Assembly: GCA_003244145.1 (NCBI GenBank)
Contig: QHBM01000084.1
Coordinates: 1 to 64,000 of the forward strand
Source of the DNA: Chthoniobacterales bacterium
GTDB taxonomy: Bacteria > Verrucomicrobiota > Verrucomicrobiia > Chthoniobacterales > UBA10450
Direction: 5' to 3'
DNA: 64,000 nt
Part shown: piece by piece, positions 1 through 7,891 of the stretch
Layout: each line of letters opens with the position of its first letter
Numbering within the stretch: the first letter of the stretch is position 1
Position numbers and translations under genes: made by a program
The notes under the pieces: model-generated
The model's database searches: none
What the model was told of the DNA's origin: nothing
The model's input: only the letters and a program-made list of their open reading frames with translations

Positions 1-56
1 GCGCGGCGATCCGCGGGGAGTGCGGCGAGGTATTGGGCCACGGTGGTAGCTGTCAT
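1..56 (-). CDS. DUF1801-like protein, N-terminal part only (runs off window)
   Basis: Reading the minus strand from the ATG at 54-56 gives MTATTVAQYLAALPADRRA, which continues past the window edge. This opening (a short stretch, then a helix with the pattern QYLAALPxDRR) is typical of the DUF1801/YdhG-like family of small proteins, whose biochemical role is not settled. Only about 18 residues are visible, so the family call rests on the N-terminal pattern alone. The gene is divergent from the alcohol dehydrogenase at 267. The roughly 200 bp between them hold no gene I can support; the plus-strand ORF at 43-270 overlaps this start and looks like a shadow. Confidence 0.45.
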   Translation of the reverse strand, partial: MTATTVAQYLAALPADRR

Positions 57-266
57 GTTGGCGACGATACCCGCTGCGGCTCGCGGGCGCGAGCTTTACG
101 GCAGCGTTGGTAGGGAGCCAACTCCACGGCTGGATGGGGATGTGCTGGGGAGGGAGGCCGGGCGGGATGATCCAGTTATCGCCCTGGCTGAGGGCAAATG
201 TGAGCAGTCGCGAAAATTCCGGGAGCGCGTAGAGTTCGTCTCCATTTATTCCATTCATCAAAATCT

Positions 267-1337
267 ATGATCAACGCCCACTCTTACGCTGCCTACGACC
301 CGAAATCGCCCCTCAAATCCTGGGACTTCCAACGCCGCGATGTCGGGGACGACGATGTCCAGATCGATATTTTGTATTGCGGCGTTTGTCATTCCGATCT
401 CCACTTCGCACGGAGCGAGTGGATGCCGGTGACTTATCCGCAGGTGGTGGGGCACGAGATCATCGGCAAGGTGGTTGCGGCCGGGAAGAATGTGAGCAAG
501 CACAAGGTAGGCGACCTGGTGGGCGTGGGATGCATCGTCGATAGCTGCCGCCATTGCGAGAGCTGCAAGGAGGATCTCGAGAACTATTGCCTCGAAGGCA
601 TGCAGGGGACCTACATGGGTGTCGAGAAACAGACCGGCCAGCGGACGCAGGGCGGTTACTCAACGGTGATCGTGGTGGACGAACATTACGTCCTGCGCAT
701 TCCGAAAGAGTTGGACCCGGCGAAGGCCGGCCCGCTCCTTTGCGCTGGGATTACGCTTTACTCACCGTTACGGCATTGGCACGCCGGCCCGGGCAAGACG
801 GTGGGTATCGTCGGCCTCGGCGGGCTGGGGCACATGGGAGTTAAGTTAGCTCACGCGATGGGCGCGAAGGTGGTCCTCTTTACCACTTCGCCCGACAAGG
901 TCGCGGACGGGAAGAAGCTGGGCGCGGACGATGTGATCATCTCGAAGAACGAAGAAGAGATGGCGCGCTACGCTGGGAAGCTCGACTTGATCGTGAATAC
1001 GGTCTCTGTGTCGCATAATCTGGATCCATTCATTAACCTACTGAAGCTTGATGGCACGATGGTGCTCGTGGGCGCGCCGGCTACGCCGCATCCTTCGCCG
1101 CAGGTTTTCCCGATGCTCATGCGGCGCCGGTCGCTCGCTGGCTCTGGGATTGGCGGAATTAAGGAGACGCAGGAGATGCTCGATTTCTGCGCGGAAAACA
1201 ATGTCATGCCCGAGGTTGAGATGACTTCCATCCAGGACATCAACCAAGCCTGGGACCGGGTGGTAAAGAGCGACGTGAAGTACCGTTTCGTCATCGACAT
1301 GGCAACGCTGAAGACGGAAAAGCCAGCGGCCTCTTAA
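267..1337 (+). CDS. Zinc-dependent NAD(P) alcohol dehydrogenase (cinnamyl-alcohol/YahK-like)
   Basis: A cytoplasmic medium-chain dehydrogenase that would oxidise or reduce an alcohol/aldehyde pair, most likely with NADP(H). The catalytic zinc site is visible as Cys41 in GVCHSD and His63-Glu64 in GHE. The structural zinc site is complete, with Cys94, Cys97, Cys100 and Cys108. A Rossmann motif GLGGLGHMGVK follows near residue 185. The length of 356 residues and the motif order match the YahK/cinnamyl alcohol dehydrogenase branch. The start at 267 is supported by direct entry into the conserved N-terminal region. The physiological substrate cannot be read from sequence. It stands alone, with no partner genes. 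The antisense ORFs at 258, 460 and 968 are shadows. Confidence 0.93.
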   Translation: MINAHSYAAYDPKSPLKSWDFQRRDVGDDDVQIDILYCGVCHSDLHFARSEWMPVTYPQVVGHEIIGKVVAAGKNVSKHKVGDLVGVGCIVDSCRHCESCKEDLENYCLEGMQGTYMGVEKQTGQRTQGGYSTVIVVDEHYVLRIPKELDPAKAGPLLCAGITLYSPLRHWHAGPGKTVGIVGLGGLGHMGVKLAHAMGAKVVLFTTSPDKVADGKKLGADDVIISKNEEEMARYAGKLDLIVNTVSVSHNLDPFINLLKLDGTMVLVGAPATPHPSPQVFPMLMRRRSLAGSGIGGIKETQEMLDFCAENNVMPEVEMTSIQDINQAWDRVVKSDVKYRFVIDMATLKTEKPAAS

Positions 1338-1667
1338 TACACTGCGCGTTCAGCGGGGGTGGACATACAACGGGGAATTTGCCAAGGGCAGGGTAAGCGA
1401 CGCTCGTGGTGCACGGTTACGAGCTTCCTACTTCCCGTCCTTCCATTTCGAAATTTCGTTCGTGAAAGCGTCGTGGCGTTGGACCAGCGGACCTGTGCTG
1501 TCGATCCAACGCCTGTTTTTTTAGCGAACAGGTGAACTTGCCTGCGAAATCGCGGACTTGTGCGTCGTCTGTTCTGAAGCACAAACGCGATTCGTAAAAT
1601 CATCGCCAGGAATGATCCCAAAGGTAATCACGGGAAACGCGCAACTCACGGGCTTTGCCAGGTGAGC
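1338..1667. other. Intergenic region without a supported gene
   Basis: About 330 bp between the dehydrogenase stop and the stop of the convergent DUF3828 gene. The 95-codon minus-strand ORF (1334-1621) has no recognisable domain, signal peptide or protein-like composition. An inverted pair CCTGTT/AACAGG surrounds a run of seven T near 1513-1531; it could be a weak terminator between the convergent genes but has too short a stem for a firm call. Confidence 0.4.
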
Positions 1668-2117
1668 TTACAGATCGGACTGTAGGATTTTCTTGAGAGA
1701 CGAACCGTCTTCGTAGCGAATGTCAGTGATCCTCCAGCCGTCGGGCGTGTGTATGAGCGCGTAAACAATGCGCGTCGCTTTTCCCAGATTTTTGAAACGG
1801 ACGGTGACGCGTGTTTCTGTTCCAACGCGTTCTGCTTCGGAGATGGTGAAGTCGGAGATTTCGGTTAATTGCGCATTGTAAAGCGGATCGCTGTCAACGC
1901 GGCCTACTTCACCATTCGCTTCCTTGATGTCTTTTAAGTAGAGCTTCAAGAGCTCGGGCGCGAAATAGCGGCCAAGCGAGTCCGTCTTATCGAGTGGGTC
2001 GTGCTTTGACCGGTGCGCCCGATAAAACTGCGTGATGACATCTTTGGGCGACAGGTCGGCCGCGACAACAATCGTGGCAGTGCACAGCGCAACAACAAGA
2101 ATGAGGAAAGAGCGCAT
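1668..2117 (-). CDS. Secreted DUF3828-like protein
   Basis: A 149-residue protein starting at the methionine of MRSFLILVVALCTATIVVAAD, a clear Sec signal peptide with likely cleavage after the AxA-like VVAA. I prefer this start over the tracked one at 2150 because the extra 11 residues would precede the charged N-region. The mature part (KDVITQFYRAH at the N-terminus, then a beta-rich half with WRITDIRYEDG) fits the DUF3828 pattern, a small fold related to NTF2-like and immunity-type proteins, usually exported. The function is unknown. The neighbour downstream on the same strand lies beyond the 330-bp gap; upstream is the esterase gene at 2215, about 100 bp away. Confidence 0.65.
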   Translation of the reverse strand: MRSFLILVVALCTATIVVAADLSPKDVITQFYRAHRSKHDPLDKTDSLGRYFAPELLKLYLKDIKEANGEVGRVDSDPLYNAQLTEISDFTISEAERVGTETRVTVRFKNLGKATRIVYALIHTPDGWRITDIRYEDGSSLKKILQSDL

Positions 2118-2214
2118 GAAGGTTTCTACGAGCGAACCGCCGGAAGGCAAGTGTGCGTACGAGTGGGGGACGCCTACGCGTTGATAGCCTTCGCGAACTG
2201 GCGTGCAATGACGC

Positions 2215-2946
2215 CTAGAAATGCGCGCCGACGTATTCCCACATCTGGTGATGCCAGTAGGGCCATTCGTGTCCGCCCTTCGGGCCCCAGTCGTCCAGAT
2301 GATGAGCTATTCCGCGGCTATTGAGCACATCCGACATGCGGTAGGTCGGCCCGGGCACTTCCCATGGGCCACAGCCGGTTGCGAGGTGGATGTCGCAGCT
2401 CGCGAGCTGGTGGAGAAACCAGGGATCGTTCTGGTTGGCCATATAGTCGACCGGGTTATTGAAGTAGAAGTTGTCGTCATACATCCCGTCCATCGAATCG
2501 CGCAAATCGTAAACGCCGGAGAGCGCGTAGCAGCGCTTCACCCGGTCGGGGTGCTTGAAGAGGGTGTTGGCCGCGTGGTAGGCGCCGAGTGATGCGCCGT
2601 AGGTGGTGATCGGAATACCGGGCGTCTGGCACAGGGAGTCGATGAAGGAGAAGACTTCGCTGGCCACGTGGTCGTCGTATTGCGCCTGGAGCCAGCTCCG
2701 ATGGAAGGGGTGCGCTCCTTTGTTGCTGAACGAATCGCTCTGGACTCCGTTGATGGAGAAGAATCGGATGCGCCCTTGCTCGATGTAAGGGCCAAGTGTG
2801 CGAACCATGCCCTGACCTTCCTGCTCATGCTCGTCGCCCATGCTCGTCGGGAAGGCGATGATGGGCATGCCGTAATTGCCGTAAACGTTGACGCCCATGT
2901 CGCGATTGAGACGATGTGAATACCAACTGTGATGGTCGCGATCCAT
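2215..2946 (-). CDS. Putative esterase, alpha/beta hydrolase (esterase D/PF00756-like)
   Basis: A 243-residue alpha/beta hydrolase of the putative-esterase family. The nucleophile elbow GASLGAY and a late histidine in GGHEWPYWHHQ are visible, with an Asp candidate in LDDWGPKGG. The start MDRDHHSWYSHRL is chosen over the tracked MSPHV start, because similar proteins begin just before the strand that leads to YGNYGMPIIAFPTSMG. There is no signal peptide, so the enzyme is probably cytoplasmic. Related enzymes act on carboxylic or thioesters, but the substrate is unknown. It has the same strand and close spacing as the DUF3828 gene, though no shared function is evident. Confidence 0.8.
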   Translation of the reverse strand: MDRDHHSWYSHRLNRDMGVNVYGNYGMPIIAFPTSMGDEHEQEGQGMVRTLGPYIEQGRIRFFSINGVQSDSFSNKGAHPFHRSWLQAQYDDHVASEVFSFIDSLCQTPGIPITTYGASLGAYHAANTLFKHPDRVKRCYALSGVYDLRDSMDGMYDDNFYFNNPVDYMANQNDPWFLHQLASCDIHLATGCGPWEVPGPTYRMSDVLNSRGIAHHLDDWGPKGGHEWPYWHHQMWEYVGAHF

Positions 2947-3067
2947 ATTTTGCGAGGATACCGGATTGACGTGTGGGCTCAAGCCCGGTTTGGCTATCGA
3001 GCGCGCGGGCGCGGGAGTGGTCAGTTCGGATTGGAGGCGCGACCGAATCCCACTCGCCTCGGGGATC

Positions 3068-3409
3068 TTACTGGTAGGCTTTCAAGAGCGACGGGATGTC
3101 GACCGGCGGAACGCCCAAGGCCTTGAGATTCTCTGCGGCATAAGCGCCGCCGTCGCTTTCGGCGACCTTCCAGTCTGGGCCCGCCCGATGCAGCACCACG
3201 GAAAGATCGTTTTCATCGGAGTAGGCGGTGCAGAGCGCCCAATCATGAGAGACCGAGGCGTGCAAGACCTTCCCGAACTTTTTCGCCACAACCTTTCGCA
3301 CCCGATGAACATCCTTCGGGTCGCCAAAGTCCCCGGCCAAGGCCGGGATAATCAAGCTGAGAAGGACGACAGCGGCAGCCAGGGTGATGTATCGGGGTAA
3401 TGTTCTCAT
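3068..3409 (-). CDS. Small secreted protein of unknown function
   Basis: A 113-residue protein with a textbook signal peptide (MRTLPRYITLAAAVVLLSLIIPALAG, cleavage likely at ALA/G). The mature part is about 87 residues and includes HDWALCTAYSDENDLSVVLHR, a strand-rich segment suggesting a small beta domain for the periplasm or outside. I do not recognise the family. A 7-bp repeat array lies about 50 bp upstream of its start, and the gene is divergent from the duplicated-domain protein at 3549. Confidence 0.6.
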   Translation of the reverse strand: MRTLPRYITLAAAVVLLSLIIPALAGDFGDPKDVHRVRKVVAKKFGKVLHASVSHDWALCTAYSDENDLSVVLHRAGPDWKVAESDGGAYAAENLKALGVPPVDIPSLLKAYQ

Positions 3410-3460
3410 CGTTGCTAAGCCTGAGGCTCACCCGTTCGCCTGTCAAAGTCCTCTATGGAG

Positions 3461-3481
3461 AGGTCGGAGGTCAGAAGTCAG
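3461..3481. repeat. Heptanucleotide tandem array, three units
   Basis: Three consecutive 7-bp units (AGGTCGG, AGGTCAG, AAGTCAG) lie in the divergent spacer between the genes at 3068 and 3549. Same family as the arrays at 10688, 14477, 16161, 17254, 21636, 27337 and 38684. Confidence 0.75.
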
Positions 3482-3548
3482 AAAAAAGGCTTGTTCTTGC
3501 TGCACGAAAACGATGTGATCCGCGGACAAATAAATAGGAGAAAAGAAA

Positions 3549-4133
3549 ATGAGAAAGATTATGTGCCGTGTGTTGGTAGCGTTGTTTACAGTCGGCCTGT
3601 TTTATTCTCCGGCAGTTTCAAGTGCGGGCGGCCCTCCAGATCTCACCGGAAATTGGGTTGGATATTACAACGACGGCAGTAAATCGGAATACGTTTGGGC
3701 CATCCACCAAACGGGTTCGACTCTTTCGATCGAAAACGTCGGGGGTACGCCAGCCAAGTCCAAAGGACGTCTCGAAGGCGATAAAGTTTTTGCGCAAGAC
3801 TTTGCGACCCAGAACGGAAAGCTGTCTGCCGACGGCACAAAGATCACCTGGACGGACGGCGTCGTTTGGAAAAAGTCAGCCAGTGCTGTAAATCTCACCG
3901 GAAATTGGGTTGGATATTACAACGACGGCAGTAAATCGGAATACGTTTGGGCCATCCGCCAAACGGGTTTTACTCTTTCGATCGAGAACGTCGGAGGTAC
4001 GCCAGCCAAGTCGAAAGGACGCGTTGAAGGCGATAAAGTTTTTGCGCAAGACTTTGCGACCCAGAACGGAAAGCTGTCTGCTGACGGCACCAAGATCACC
4101 TGGACGGACGGCGTCGTTTGGAAAAAGCAATAA
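3549..4133 (+). CDS. Secreted protein made of two nearly identical ~80-residue beta domains
   Basis: A 194-residue protein with a signal peptide (MRKIMCRVLVALFTVGLFYSPAVSSAG) followed by two copies of one domain. Each copy starts LTGNWVGYYNDGSKSEYVW and ends DGTKITWTDGVVWKK. Over the aligned part the copies differ at only three residues (His/Arg, Ser/Phe, Leu/Val), so this is a young duplication. The domain alternates short strands with turns and resembles small lipocalin-like or WxG-type beta modules of exported proteins, but I cannot name a family. A good ribosome-binding site (AGGAG, about 10 bp before ATG) supports the start. Either unit alone would make a plausible full-length secreted protein. 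Confidence 0.8.
   Translation: MRKIMCRVLVALFTVGLFYSPAVSSAGGPPDLTGNWVGYYNDGSKSEYVWAIHQTGSTLSIENVGGTPAKSKGRLEGDKVFAQDFATQNGKLSADGTKITWTDGVVWKKSASAVNLTGNWVGYYNDGSKSEYVWAIRQTGFTLSIENVGGTPAKSKGRVEGDKVFAQDFATQNGKLSADGTKITWTDGVVWKKQ
3641..4130 (+). repeat. In-frame tandem duplication, 252-bp period
   Basis: Two DNA copies begin with TCTCACCGGAAATTGG at 3641 and 3893. The copies differ at about a dozen positions over roughly 238 bp (about 95 percent identical), several of them synonymous. The 252-bp offset is exactly 84 codons, so the reading frame is kept. This shows a recent unequal crossover or slippage event within the gene at 3549. Confidence 0.92.
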
Positions 4134-4188
4134 ACTGAAGTTGCAGACTGTCACGTCCCGGGAAAATCGCAGCAGGGTGATGCTCACT

Positions 4189-4203
4189 GCGACAGAGCGC
4201 CGT
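4189..4203. repeat. Short dispersed repeat, relative of the element at 34225
   Basis: The 15-mer GCGACAGAGCGCCGT at this site occurs in reverse complement inside the imperfect hairpin at 34225-34251. Both sites are intergenic, here just after the duplicated-domain gene and before the rsmH stop. It is probably a degenerate copy of a dispersed palindromic repeat. Confidence 0.45.
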
Positions 4204-4242
4204 GCCTACAACGTCGAGGCGTCTTGATCTGTAATCGCCTCG

Positions 4243-5286
4243 CTATCCTTCTGCCTCAGTGCGGCGGGCCCAACGCAGTTTCGCCGAAGTCGCACGCGGG
4301 TTGGCGCGGCGTTCTTCAGTGCTGGGCCTAACGACCTCAGTCGCGATCTCCGCGTAATGGCGCTCGCGCAGGCCGGCTTCGAACGCCTTCTTCACCCGCC
4401 GATCTTCGCCGGAGTGAAAGGTAAGAATCGCGACGCGTCCTCCGGGATTCAGACACGCAGGGAGATTGCGTAGGAAAGTGTCGAGAGCGGAGAACTCGTC
4501 GTTCACGGCGATGCGCAATGCCTGGAAAACGCGCCGGACCGAAAGCTCCTGCTCCTCTTCCTTTCGCGAGAACAACGCCGCGCGAATGGCGTGAGCCAGC
4601 GCGCGCGTGGAGGCGAATGTCTTTCCCGCGAGACTTGGCGCGAGCGCCGGATTGGATTCATCGGCATTCTCCAGGAACAGGCCAGAAAGCTTCTCCGCGG
4701 AAAGTTTTTGCAGTAGCACCGACGCGGGCGCGCCGCGTTCCGGATTCATGCGGAGGTCGAGCGGCCCCTCTAGTTTCAACGAAAAACCGCGCTTGGGATC
4801 GTCGAGCTGCATCGATGAAACGCCGAGATCGGCCAGGATCAGATCGACGGCGGCGATCCCCCTGCGCGCCAGCAGTTGTGGCAACCCGGCGAAGTTGGTC
4901 CGATGCGCGGTGAAAGTGTTTTCGTCGAAGCCGAGCGCACTGAGACGCGCCTCAGTCTTCGGCAGCTCGATCGGATCGGCATCGAGACCGAGCAAGCGAC
5001 CACCCGGTTGCAGCCGCGGAAGAATTTCCTGTGCGTGACCGCCGTAACCGAGCGTGCCATCGACTGCGATCTCTCCCGGCTTTGGATCGAGCGCGGCGAG
5101 CACCTCCGCCACCATGATCGGCCGATGCGAACCAACGGGCGTTTTCCCGGAAGCGAGCACCTTCGCAATCGTGTCCGAGTAGCGAGCGGGCTCGTGCTCC
5201 TTGTATTTTTCCTCGAAGCGGCGCGGATTCTTTCCACGATAACGCGCCCGGCGGGGTGGGCGATCGGCCGGAGGATCGTTGGGCAT
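4243..5286 (-). CDS. rsmH: 16S rRNA (cytosine-1402-N4)-methyltransferase, RsmH
   Basis: RsmH uses S-adenosylmethionine to methylate N4 of C1402 in the decoding centre of 16S rRNA. The family landmarks are present: HRPIMVAEVL, the SAM-binding VDGTLGYGGHA, ADLGVSSMQLDDPKRGFS, a central helical insert, and the C-terminal AILTFHSGEDRRVKKAF and ANPRATSAKLRWA. The tracked ORF starts at 5451, but the upstream 55 residues are low quality and overlap the divergent gene. MPNDPPADRPP at 5286 is the better start and gives 347 residues. Between that start and the usual HRPIM beginning lies about 50 residues with RYRGKNPRRFEEKYKE, an extension seen in one RsmH subgroup. No mraZ, ftsL or ftsI is near, so it is outside a division cluster. 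Confidence 0.92.
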   Translation of the reverse strand: MPNDPPADRPPRRARYRGKNPRRFEEKYKEHEPARYSDTIAKVLASGKTPVGSHRPIMVAEVLAALDPKPGEIAVDGTLGYGGHAQEILPRLQPGGRLLGLDADPIELPKTEARLSALGFDENTFTAHRTNFAGLPQLLARRGIAAVDLILADLGVSSMQLDDPKRGFSLKLEGPLDLRMNPERGAPASVLLQKLSAEKLSGLFLENADESNPALAPSLAGKTFASTRALAHAIRAALFSRKEEEQELSVRRVFQALRIAVNDEFSALDTFLRNLPACLNPGGRVAILTFHSGEDRRVKKAFEAGLRERHYAEIATEVVRPSTEERRANPRATSAKLRWARRTEAEG

Positions 5287-5389
5287 ACTCTTGGCGGAGG
5301 TTAGTGCCGACCGCGACACCGCGCGAAGCGAAATCAAACGAGAGAACCATGCGAGTGTCGATGGGTCGGGGCGCGATTCAGCTCCGACT

Positions 5390-5938
5390 ATGCGATTGTT
5401 TATGTGCATTTCCTGTTTGAGTATGACGTTGGGTTTGTGCGGCTGCGCCAATGAGCCGACCTCGGATTCATCGCGCGCGCGAAAAGAACCGTTGCTCGAT
5501 CCTGTGGCGTTTTTCGCAGGACGAACGGCCTCCTCCGGCGTGATGGAAAACAGAGTAAATGGTTCGAAGCGCCGAGTGACGACAGAGACACGCGGTCATC
5601 GCCAAGGCGAGACTTTGGTCCTGGAGCAGAACCTTTCGTTCAGCGATGGCACCAGGCAACATCGCTCGTGGCGCATCCGAAAACTGGATGCGCACCACTA
5701 CGAAGCCACCGCGAACGACATTGTCGGAACCGCGCGCGGGGAAGCGTCCGGCAATGCGTTTCACTGGAGCTTCACCCTCGCGCTTTCGCCCGGAAACCCG
5801 CTGGCGAACGTGCGGATGACGCAATCGATGTATCTCCAACCCGACGGGAGCAGCCTGATCAATCACACCACTATCCGGAAACTAGGAATCGTCGTTGCGC
5901 AAGTAAACGAACAGTTCCGCCGCCGCGGTTCCAGGTGA
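5390..5938 (+). CDS. DUF3833-like lipoprotein
   Basis: A 182-residue predicted lipoprotein. The start MRLFMCISCLSMTLGLCGCANEP gives a short hydrophobic leader with a lipobox LCGC, so the cysteine of GCAN is the likely lipidated residue. The tracked start at 5279 lies upstream in the rsmH region and adds non-leader sequence. The body contains LDPVAFFAGRTASSGVMENR, the typical opening of DUF3833 proteins, and ends with NEQFRRR. Family members are small envelope lipoproteins of unknown role. It is divergent from rsmH with a spacer of about 100 bp. Confidence 0.75.
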   Translation: MRLFMCISCLSMTLGLCGCANEPTSDSSRARKEPLLDPVAFFAGRTASSGVMENRVNGSKRRVTTETRGHRQGETLVLEQNLSFSDGTRQHRSWRIRKLDAHHYEATANDIVGTARGEASGNAFHWSFTLALSPGNPLANVRMTQSMYLQPDGSSLINHTTIRKLGIVVAQVNEQFRRRGSR

Positions 5939-6074
5939 CAGCAACGCCAAGGAGGTGGTCTTGCACGAAGTTGCGCGTTGTCGCCGCCGGTTCTGACTCA
6001 TGGGAGCGATTCTGGTTTCCGCTCTCGCAGAAATTCAACGTGACCTTTTAGGCCGGAGATTGCAGGGTGCGATC

Positions 6075-7811
6075 ATGCGCGGTCATTACCTGTCCATGTT
6101 CGGCGCAGTGGTGGTATTCGCTGCGACGCCAGGCGCGCGGGGAGGAGTAGCGGACTCGTATCTGAGCACCTACCTCGGGATGTTCCCAACCCGTGCGACG
6201 CAGGCGGGGGATCACGCGTTCGATAGCAAGCTGGAAGATTTTTCGGCGGAACAGCTAAAGCGATGGGTTGAGTTCAACGAGGCAGAACGCGGCCGACTAA
6301 CAAGACTGCTGAGCGCGCCCGATTTGCCATTCGACGATCGGCTTGATGCCGAAGCGTTGCTGGCCCACGTCGAGCGCGAACTGCACCAACAAACCGTGCT
6401 GCGGCGGCCGCAGCGCGATCCGCTCTACTGGTCCGAAGTCATAGCCAACGCGGCGGTCTTTCTCCTGGTGCGCGACGATCTGCCCCTGGCGGAGCGACAG
6501 CAACGCGTGCGAGCACGCGCGCGTTTGTTGCCCGCTTTCTCGCGCCAGGGTAGCGAAACCCTCACGCGAGCGAAAAGCGACGAGGTCGCGCCGGAATTGT
6601 GCAAGATCGCGGTGGGACAGCTGCGCGCCACCGCCACGTTTTACCGGGACGGGTTCGCGCGCGCGGTGGGCGATCAGGCGGAAGCGCGCGACGAAGGCGA
6701 ACAGGCAGCGAAGGCAATATCGGAGCTTGCCGACAACATCGATAAGCTCTCGCAGCACGCGACCGGTTCGCCCAGGCTCGGCCAGGAATACGCCAGAACG
6801 TTTCGTCTGGGCACCGGGATTACTGAACCTGTGGCCGATGTTTTGAAACGGGCGACCTCGGACCTCGCGGCCAAGAGGACGGAAGCCGCGGATTTCGGCC
6901 GCAAGGTTTGGCGGGAATTAATGAAGGATGAAAAGCCGCCGGCGGACGATACCGCTTTGCTGCGCCGACTCTTTGAGCGCGTGGCTGAGGACCGTGACAC
7001 CAACGAGGAGACTTATGCTTCCCGCTGGAAAGCAAACGTTGGTGAGATCGAGAAGTTTGTGCGGGAAAAGCGAATCATGACGCTGCCGGATCCGCTCACC
7101 TTGATGGTGGACCGGGCGCCGGCGTATTTTGTTGGTCAGAGTGTTGGCGGGGTCTATCCGGCCGGAGCCTATTCGCCGGAAGCAAAGACAATTCTCTTTC
7201 TGCCGGTCCCGCCGCACGACGCGACGGCCGGGCAGCGCGAAGCGTTCTTCCGCGATTTTAACCGGCCGTTTAGCCGGATGATTGTGCCGCATGAACTGAT
7301 TCCAGGTCATTACGTGCAGCTCAAGTATGCCGCGCGTCATCCGCACAAGGTGCGCGCGCTATTTCCGGATCCGGTTTACATCGAAGGCTGGGGGACGTTT
7401 TGCGAGCGGCTCTTGCTGGATCAAGGCTGGGGCGGTGCGTTGCCGCGCCTGGCGCATCTCAAGAAGCAACTCGAGAACATCGCCCGCACCATCGTGGACA
7501 TTCGGGTCCACACGGAGAACATGTCGCGCGAGGAGATGACGCGGTTCGTGAAAGAGGAGGCGCTGCAAGGCGAACAGCTGGCTAGTAACATGTGGACGCG
7601 AACCCTGACCAGCTCACCACAGATCACTACCTACTACCTCGGCTATGCGAAAGTGACGGAGGTGTACGACGCTGCTCGCGCGGCCCAACGGGACAAGTTC
7701 GAGCTGCGCCGCTTCATGGATGGAATGATGCGGCTGGGACCGGTCCGGCTCGAACATTATCTAGAGCAAGTACGCACAACCGATTCGCCTGCGGATGATA
7801 GTAAACGCTAG
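6075..7811 (+). CDS. DUF885 family putative zinc metallopeptidase
   Basis: A DUF885 protein of 578 residues. The hallmark is the late HELIPGHYVQ motif, the HExxPGH variant of the metallopeptidase zinc site, followed by an acidic IEGWGTFCERL segment that usually supplies further ligands. MRGHYLSMFGAVVVFAATPGARG at 6075 looks like an export signal and is the preferred start; the tracked start at 6000 adds 25 residues without signal features. The rest is the alpha-helical fold of the family. Members are treated as secreted or periplasmic peptidases, but proven substrates are few. The gene stands alone, convergent with the cyclase gene at 7892. Confidence 0.85.
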   Translation: MRGHYLSMFGAVVVFAATPGARGGVADSYLSTYLGMFPTRATQAGDHAFDSKLEDFSAEQLKRWVEFNEAERGRLTRLLSAPDLPFDDRLDAEALLAHVERELHQQTVLRRPQRDPLYWSEVIANAAVFLLVRDDLPLAERQQRVRARARLLPAFSRQGSETLTRAKSDEVAPELCKIAVGQLRATATFYRDGFARAVGDQAEARDEGEQAAKAISELADNIDKLSQHATGSPRLGQEYARTFRLGTGITEPVADVLKRATSDLAAKRTEAADFGRKVWRELMKDEKPPADDTALLRRLFERVAEDRDTNEETYASRWKANVGEIEKFVREKRIMTLPDPLTLMVDRAPAYFVGQSVGGVYPAGAYSPEAKTILFLPVPPHDATAGQREAFFRDFNRPFSRMIVPHELIPGHYVQLKYAARHPHKVRALFPDPVYIEGWGTFCERLLLDQGWGGALPRLAHLKKQLENIARTIVDIRVHTENMSREEMTRFVKEEALQGEQLASNMWTRTLTSSPQITTYYLGYAKVTEVYDAARAAQRDKFELRRFMDGMMRLGPVRLEHYLEQVRTTDSPADDSKR

Positions 7812-7891
7812 GGACTACGGGATGCCAACCGCGGTCGCCGTAGCGCGAGCAAGCGGTCGAAGCTGAAGTAGCTTAGACAAAAGCCGTCGAC

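Noticed and set aside
43-270. 75-codon plus-strand ORF
   Set aside because: It overlaps the start of the DUF1801-like gene on the other strand and has no protein features.
1513-1531. Strong terminator after the alcohol dehydrogenase
   Set aside because: The stem is only six pairs and the T-run lies in the loop, so it does not fit a factor-independent terminator.
1334-1621. 95-codon minus-strand ORF
   Set aside because: No leader, domain or ribosome-binding site; composition like non-coding DNA.
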